Below, one piece after another: positions 3,755 to 5,119 of a DNA stretch of 5,119 nucleotides. The translations under genes and the position numbers were made by a program. Source of the DNA: JASFTV01 sp050050615 (GTDB lineage Bacteria; Desulfobacterota; DSM-4660; Desulfatiglandales; HGW-15); NCBI GenBank assembly GCA_050050615.1, contig JASFTV010000272.1, positions 1 through 5,119 on the forward strand. The letters are read 5' to 3'. Position 1 is the stretch's first letter; each line of letters begins with the position of its first letter. The notes below the pieces were generated by a model. It was not told the origin of the DNA and did not search any database. It worked only from the letters and a program-made list of their open reading frames with translations.

Positions 3755-5119
3755 ATGATTCTTCTTCGCCGTCAAGTTCTCCTCTATGCATTCAAACTCT
3801 TCGACCTGCTGGTCATGGGTCTGTCTTTCTCTGCAGCCCTGTGGACAAGCACCTTTGCTAAGCCGGGAGGGGCAGAGCGCCTTGACTCTCTTTTCCCAGC
3901 ACTTCTCGAGACCCGTATCTTTCTTATTCTTACTGGTCTTGGGATTTCCTGGAACCTCATCTTCAGCCTTGTGGGACTTTATCGTTCGAAGCGACTCTCC
4001 AGCCGATGGACTGAGTCCCTCGATGTCATTAAGGCGACCACATTCGGAACGTTAGCGATTCTCGCCTTTGCATTTGTTTTCAAGGTTAAAATCATCACTC
4101 CCATTTTCATCGTTGTTTTCTGGACAGTAAGCAGCGCCATTTCGCTTCTGGGCCGTATGACGATGAGACACGGCCTTGCCTATCTAAGAGCCCGGGGACG
4201 CAACTTGCGCCTCATGTTGATTATCGGAACCAATCGGCGTGCGATTGAGTTTGCAAAACGTCTTGAATCGAAAAAAGACCTGGGGTATCGCGTCATTGGA
4301 TTTCTGGATGCAGATTGGAACGGCATAGAGGAATTGCCCAGGTCCGGATATACCCTGTTGGGTGATATTGTCTCCTTCCCCACTTTTATAAGGGACAACG
4401 TTGTGGATGAGGTGGTCATCGGCCTGCCGATTAAATCATTCTACGACCAGGCCTTGCAGATCATCAGGTTCTGCGAGGAGCAGGGGATATTGGTCAGGCT
4501 TCTTCCCGACATGTTCGACCTGACGCTGGCCCGGTCGAACATCGACCGCTTTGAAAATGAGCCCATGGTCACCATCGTCACCGGCCATATGGGACATTGG
4601 TCGACTGTGGCGAAACGGACCGTAGATGTAGCCATTTCCCTAGTTCTGCTCATTATTTTTCTGCCCCTGTTTGCACTCATCGCCATTGCAATAAAGGCCA
4701 CGTCGCCCGGGCCGGTTTTCTTTGCTCAGGAACGAATGGGCCTCAATAAACGTAGATTCCGCATGTTCAAGTTCCGGACAATGGTTCAGGATGCTGAACA
4801 GAAGATGATGGAACTCGAAAAGCTGAACGAGGTGAGCGGGCCGGTTTTTAAGATCAAGGAAGATCCACGGATTACGCCTTTGGGAAAAATTCTGAGGAAA
4901 ACCTCCATGGACGAATTACCCCAGCTCCTTAACGTTCTGAAGGGGGATATGAGCCTGGTAGGCCCCCGGCCTCTTCCCTTACGCGATTACCAGGGATTTA
5001 CTCTAGACTGGCACCGAAGGCGATTTAGTGTCCGGCCAGGCATTACATGCCTTTGGCAGATCAATGGCAGGCATGCCATCCCGTTTGATCATTGGATGGA
5101 GCTGGATATGAAATACATT
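3755..5119 (+). CDS. Polyprenyl glycosylphosphotransferase, initiating enzyme of exopolysaccharide synthesis (partial, 3' end outside window)
   Basis: 455 codons are visible with no stop. It transfers a sugar-1-phosphate from a nucleotide sugar to undecaprenyl phosphate at the inner membrane, the first step of a lipid-linked repeat unit. Hydrophobic segments lie at about 12-31, 54-76, 92-110 and 112-133, followed by a Rossmann-like regulatory domain (CoA_binding_3 type) with LMLIIGTN at 153-160 and GYRVIGFLDAD at 178-188. The C-terminal bacterial sugar transferase domain has a membrane helix at about 290-314 broken by P304, PGPVFFAQERMG (318-329), FKFRTM (338-343), the catalytic D386-E387 pair in SMDELPQ, SLVGPRP (400-406) and RPGITCLWQINGR (427-439). 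The family usually runs to 460-480 residues, so little is missing. An in-frame stop at 3740-3742 makes ATG 3755 the first possible start; its ribosome-binding site is weak (GGA at 3747-3749). The sugar is not predictable. WcaJ/WbaP/EpsB-like symbols are not justified. Confidence 0.93.
   Translation, partial: MILLRRQVLLYAFKLFDLLVMGLSFSAALWTSTFAKPGGAERLDSLFPALLETRIFLILTGLGISWNLIFSLVGLYRSKRLSSRWTESLDVIKATTFGTLAILAFAFVFKVKIITPIFIVVFWTVSSAISLLGRMTMRHGLAYLRARGRNLRLMLIIGTNRRAIEFAKRLESKKDLGYRVIGFLDADWNGIEELPRSGYTLLGDIVSFPTFIRDNVVDEVVIGLPIKSFYDQALQIIRFCEEQGILVRLLPDMFDLTLARSNIDRFENEPMVTIVTGHMGHWSTVAKRTVDVAISLVLLIIFLPLFALIAIAIKATSPGPVFFAQERMGLNKRRFRMFKFRTMVQDAEQKMMELEKLNEVSGPVFKIKEDPRITPLGKILRKTSMDELPQLLNVLKGDMSLVGPRPLPLRDYQGFTLDWHRRRFSVRPGITCLWQINGRHAIPFDHWMELDMKYI

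Overview
The window carries two complete genes and the start of a third, all on the + strand. They are separated by unusually repeat-rich non-coding DNA. The mix suggests a Gram-negative environmental bacterium, perhaps a Desulfobacterota (deltaproteobacterial) or similar genome. The evidence is an OmpA-like peptidoglycan-binding envelope protein, an ExeA/GspA-like ATPase, a polyprenyl-phosphate sugar transferase, and long GTCAT...ATGAC and TTCACCACAGAG...CTCTGTGGTGAA palindromic repeats of a kind I associate with such genomes. The taxonomic call is inference; there is no rRNA or marker gene here.

Region 1-592 is non-coding. It holds a 61-bp element with 8-bp terminal inverted repeats (22-82), a 49-bp sequence present twice (85-133 and 374-422, 48/49 identical), a double-hairpin REP-like palindrome (177-294) and a degenerate array of ten 8-bp units (303-382). 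A near-consensus sigma-70 promoter follows (460-488, TTGACA-17-TATACT), pointing at the first gene.

Region 593-2751 is a two-gene operon. The first gene encodes a membrane-anchored coiled-coil protein with a C-terminal OmpA/MotB-type peptidoglycan-binding domain. The second, 35 nt downstream, encodes an AAA+ ATPase of the ExeA/GspA type (also found as the ATPase of exosortase/polysaccharide loci). This ATPase ends just after a C-terminal membrane helix, so it has no periplasmic domain of its own. The upstream OmpA-like partner could supply peptidoglycan binding in trans.

Region 2752-3754 has no credible gene. It contains a second GTCAT...ATGAC palindrome (2825-2956), a 297-bp element with 12-bp perfect terminal inverted repeats and several internal hairpins (3008-3304), a hairpin (3329-3362), a second copy of the 61-bp element (3383-3443), and an AT-rich stretch with two perfect palindromes and three short direct repeats that may be the control region of the next gene.

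Region 3755-5119 is the first 455 codons of a polyprenyl glycosylphosphotransferase, the initiating enzyme for a lipid-linked exopolysaccharide or O-antigen repeat unit. The gene is cut by the window edge probably only a few tens of codons before its stop. Together the genes suggest the edge of an exopolysaccharide synthesis/export locus in which the OmpA-like/ATPase pair acts at the inner membrane and peptidoglycan. That functional link rests on neighbourhood only.
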